This document shows, one piece after another, positions 62,890 to 64,000 of a stretch of 64,000 nt of DNA (its first letter is position 1; every line of letters starts with the position of its first letter). Source of the stretch: an uncultured Alphaproteobacteria bacterium. GTDB lineage: Bacteria > Pseudomonadota > Alphaproteobacteria > RF32 > CAG-239. The position numbers were made by a program, and so were the translations under genes. A model generated the notes under the pieces. That model searched no databases and had not been told where the DNA came from. It saw nothing but the letters and a program-made list of their open reading frames with translations. Where the stretch lies: the NCBI GenBank assembly GCA_944390355.1, contig CALXPT010000002.1, positions 124,001 to 188,000 on the forward strand, in the 5' to 3' direction.

Positions 62890-64000
62890 ATGAAAAGAAA
62901 AATCCGACTTTTGCTTTTTTTTCTGTTTATCACAAGTGCTTTTTTGTTGTTAAATTATTCCATAACGACACTTTGGGGTGAGACTTATGTCGATATGAGC
63001 GGCAACCAAAGTCATACGTTGTCAGAAGCAAGCAAACAAATTCTCAATGACTTGAAAATCAAACAAACGATAAGACTGTATATATCGCCGCAAATAGCAA
63101 AAGACTATCCGCAAACGAGCCAATACAGCCGTTACGTGGCAGACTTGCTCAAACGCTACGCCAAACAATCCGGAGACAAACTGAGTTTTGAGCAAATAGA
63201 AATAGAACCGTATTCCAAAGAAGAAGATGACGCCAAAGCATATGGGCTAAAAACATTTTTAAGCCGCGACGGCAAAATAAATCTCTATTTCGGAGCCGTA
63301 ATATTTAATGAAAACGGCGAAGAACGGGTTATTCCAAACTTTGTAGAATTGCGGCGTCCTTATCTTGAAAATGATATATCCGAAATCATCTACCGCTTAT
63401 CAAAAGGCTCCTCAAAAAATACAATCGGTTTAATCGCGCCGGAATGGAATCTCTATTATACCGCAAACGGTTTTTTGGATGGCAATAAAAACCTCAACAT
63501 ACTAAACAAACTCTCCGAAAATTATAACATTCAGGTTATTTCGGAATATGCCCTTCAAATCGGATTGAACATAAACACCTTAATTTTGGTTAATCCCTCG
63601 CATGACTTGCCAAATGTCAGCAGGTACGCTTTAGACCAGTTTGTTTTAAGAGGCGGCAATCTGATTATATTAACGGATGCGGTTGATGAAAGAACGCATT
63701 TGCTCAATAATGATAAAAAAATCAACCAATTACTCAAAAATTGGGGCATAACGTTTTCTTCAGAAATCACAATCGGCAATTTGAATGCGGCAGAAAGTAT
63801 TTTACTTAACGGCAAGCAGATAAAATACCCGACATGGCTCGCCGTTAAAGAAGATGCCTTCAACCAAGAATCCCCCTTAACCAGAAATCTCAAAACCCTG
63901 ATATTTCGCTCACCAGCAGGAATTAAAATCAACGAAAAACAGCGAGAAGGCGTAAAGGTAACTCCCTTGGTAACTTTGCAAAAATACAACACGGAAATAG
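62890..64000 (+). CDS. GldG-like ABC transporter auxiliary protein, 3' end outside window
   Basis: The ATG at 62890 follows TAGGAG. The product begins MKRKIRLLLFFLFITSAFLL, a membrane anchor, then a periplasmic domain: DMSGNQSHTLSEASKQILNDL, TIRLYISPQIAKDYP, LKRYAKQSGDKLSFEQIEIEP and LKTFLSRDGKINLYFGAVIF. This is the pattern of the GldG/COG3225 auxiliary component, with GNLIILTDAVDER-like text later. The frame is open to base 64000, so the last part is missing. It completes the GldA-F-G type exporter. Confidence 0.9.
   Translation, partial: MKRKIRLLLFFLFITSAFLLLNYSITTLWGETYVDMSGNQSHTLSEASKQILNDLKIKQTIRLYISPQIAKDYPQTSQYSRYVADLLKRYAKQSGDKLSFEQIEIEPYSKEEDDAKAYGLKTFLSRDGKINLYFGAVIFNENGEERVIPNFVELRRPYLENDISEIIYRLSKGSSKNTIGLIAPEWNLYYTANGFLDGNKNLNILNKLSENYNIQVISEYALQIGLNINTLILVNPSHDLPNVSRYALDQFVLRGGNLIILTDAVDERTHLLNNDKKINQLLKNWGITFSSEITIGNLNAAESILLNGKQIKYPTWLAVKEDAFNQESPLTRNLKTLIFRSPAGIKINEKQREGVKVTPLVTLQKYNTEI

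Noticed and set aside
63555-63992. Minus-strand frame of 145 aa at the right edge
   Set aside because: Antisense to the GldG-like gene, whose plus-strand frame is open to the end and matches a family.
1-64000. Prophage, insertion sequence or integrase
   Set aside because: No transposase, integrase, phage structural gene or terminal repeats were recognised anywhere in the window.

Overview
The window is a gene-dense chromosomal segment (low GC, roughly 40%) of an anaerobic, probably gut-dwelling alphaproteobacterium. The alphaproteobacterial signs are conserved neighbourhoods: lpxA-lpxI-lpxB-comEC; ppiD facing tpiA-secG-pyrG, then kdsA; recO-parC followed by the tiny DUF6898-type gene; dusB..trkA-hfq-hflX; and DUF2155 beside MlaD. 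The anaerobic signs are rubrerythrin, a PerR/Fur regulator, a flavodiiron protein and a HydE-type radical SAM enzyme. An archaeal/eukaryotic-type ProRS and a PagP enzyme look like acquired genes. The genus cannot be named from this sequence alone.

Layout. 1-1.2 kb: end of a putative lipoprotein gene and a small ORF. 1.25-7.9 kb: proS (minus) divergent from lipid A genes lpxA, lpxI, lpxB and comEC. 7.9-13 kb: accessory minus-strand genes (a carrier protein, an eight-copy RGNHEEI-type repeat protein, prfC, a small exported protein, a TPR lipoprotein). 13-18.4 kb: tRNA-Leu(UAG), tig, a CoaD-HD fusion, and an oxidative-stress cluster (rbr-perR divergent from fprA, with a Fur/PerR-type palindrome between). 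18.4-24.3 kb: hydE, a sucrose-phosphate-synthase-like glycosyltransferase, and a SulP transporter with two unknown partners. 24.4-34.5 kb: a long plus-strand run of PBP1A, prfB (with programmed frameshift), an alpha/beta hydrolase, an AsmA-like giant, a HAD-like protein, clpP and clpX. 34.5-37.4 kb: a DEAH helicase preceded by a roughly 290-nt structured RNA with its own promoter and terminator. 37.5-48.4 kb: ppiD, tpiA, secG, pyrG, pagP, an unknown gene, kdsA, recO, parC and a 59-aa gene. 48.5-57 kb: a 1312-aa membrane-anchored coiled-coil protein, a disordered partner, dusB, trkA, hfq, hflX. 57-64 kb: a Cys-rich membrane protein, a DUF2156 protein, GT2, DUF2155, two MCE/MlaD proteins, and a Gld-type ABC exporter that runs off the right edge.

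Themes. Much of the window concerns the cell envelope: lipid A synthesis and possible palmitoylation (lpxAIB, kdsA, pagP), phospholipid transport (two MCE proteins, AsmA-like protein), peptidoglycan (PBP1A), periplasmic folding (ppiD) and secretion (secG). A second theme is protein synthesis and quality control (proS, tig, prfB, prfC, clpP, clpX, hfq, hflX). The most unusual items are the structured RNA upstream of the helicase, prfB with a GUU rather than CUU slippery codon, the CoaD-HD fusion, the repeat protein, the SulP three-gene unit, the giant coiled-coil protein, and the absence of ntrBC/ntrYX between dusB and trkA.
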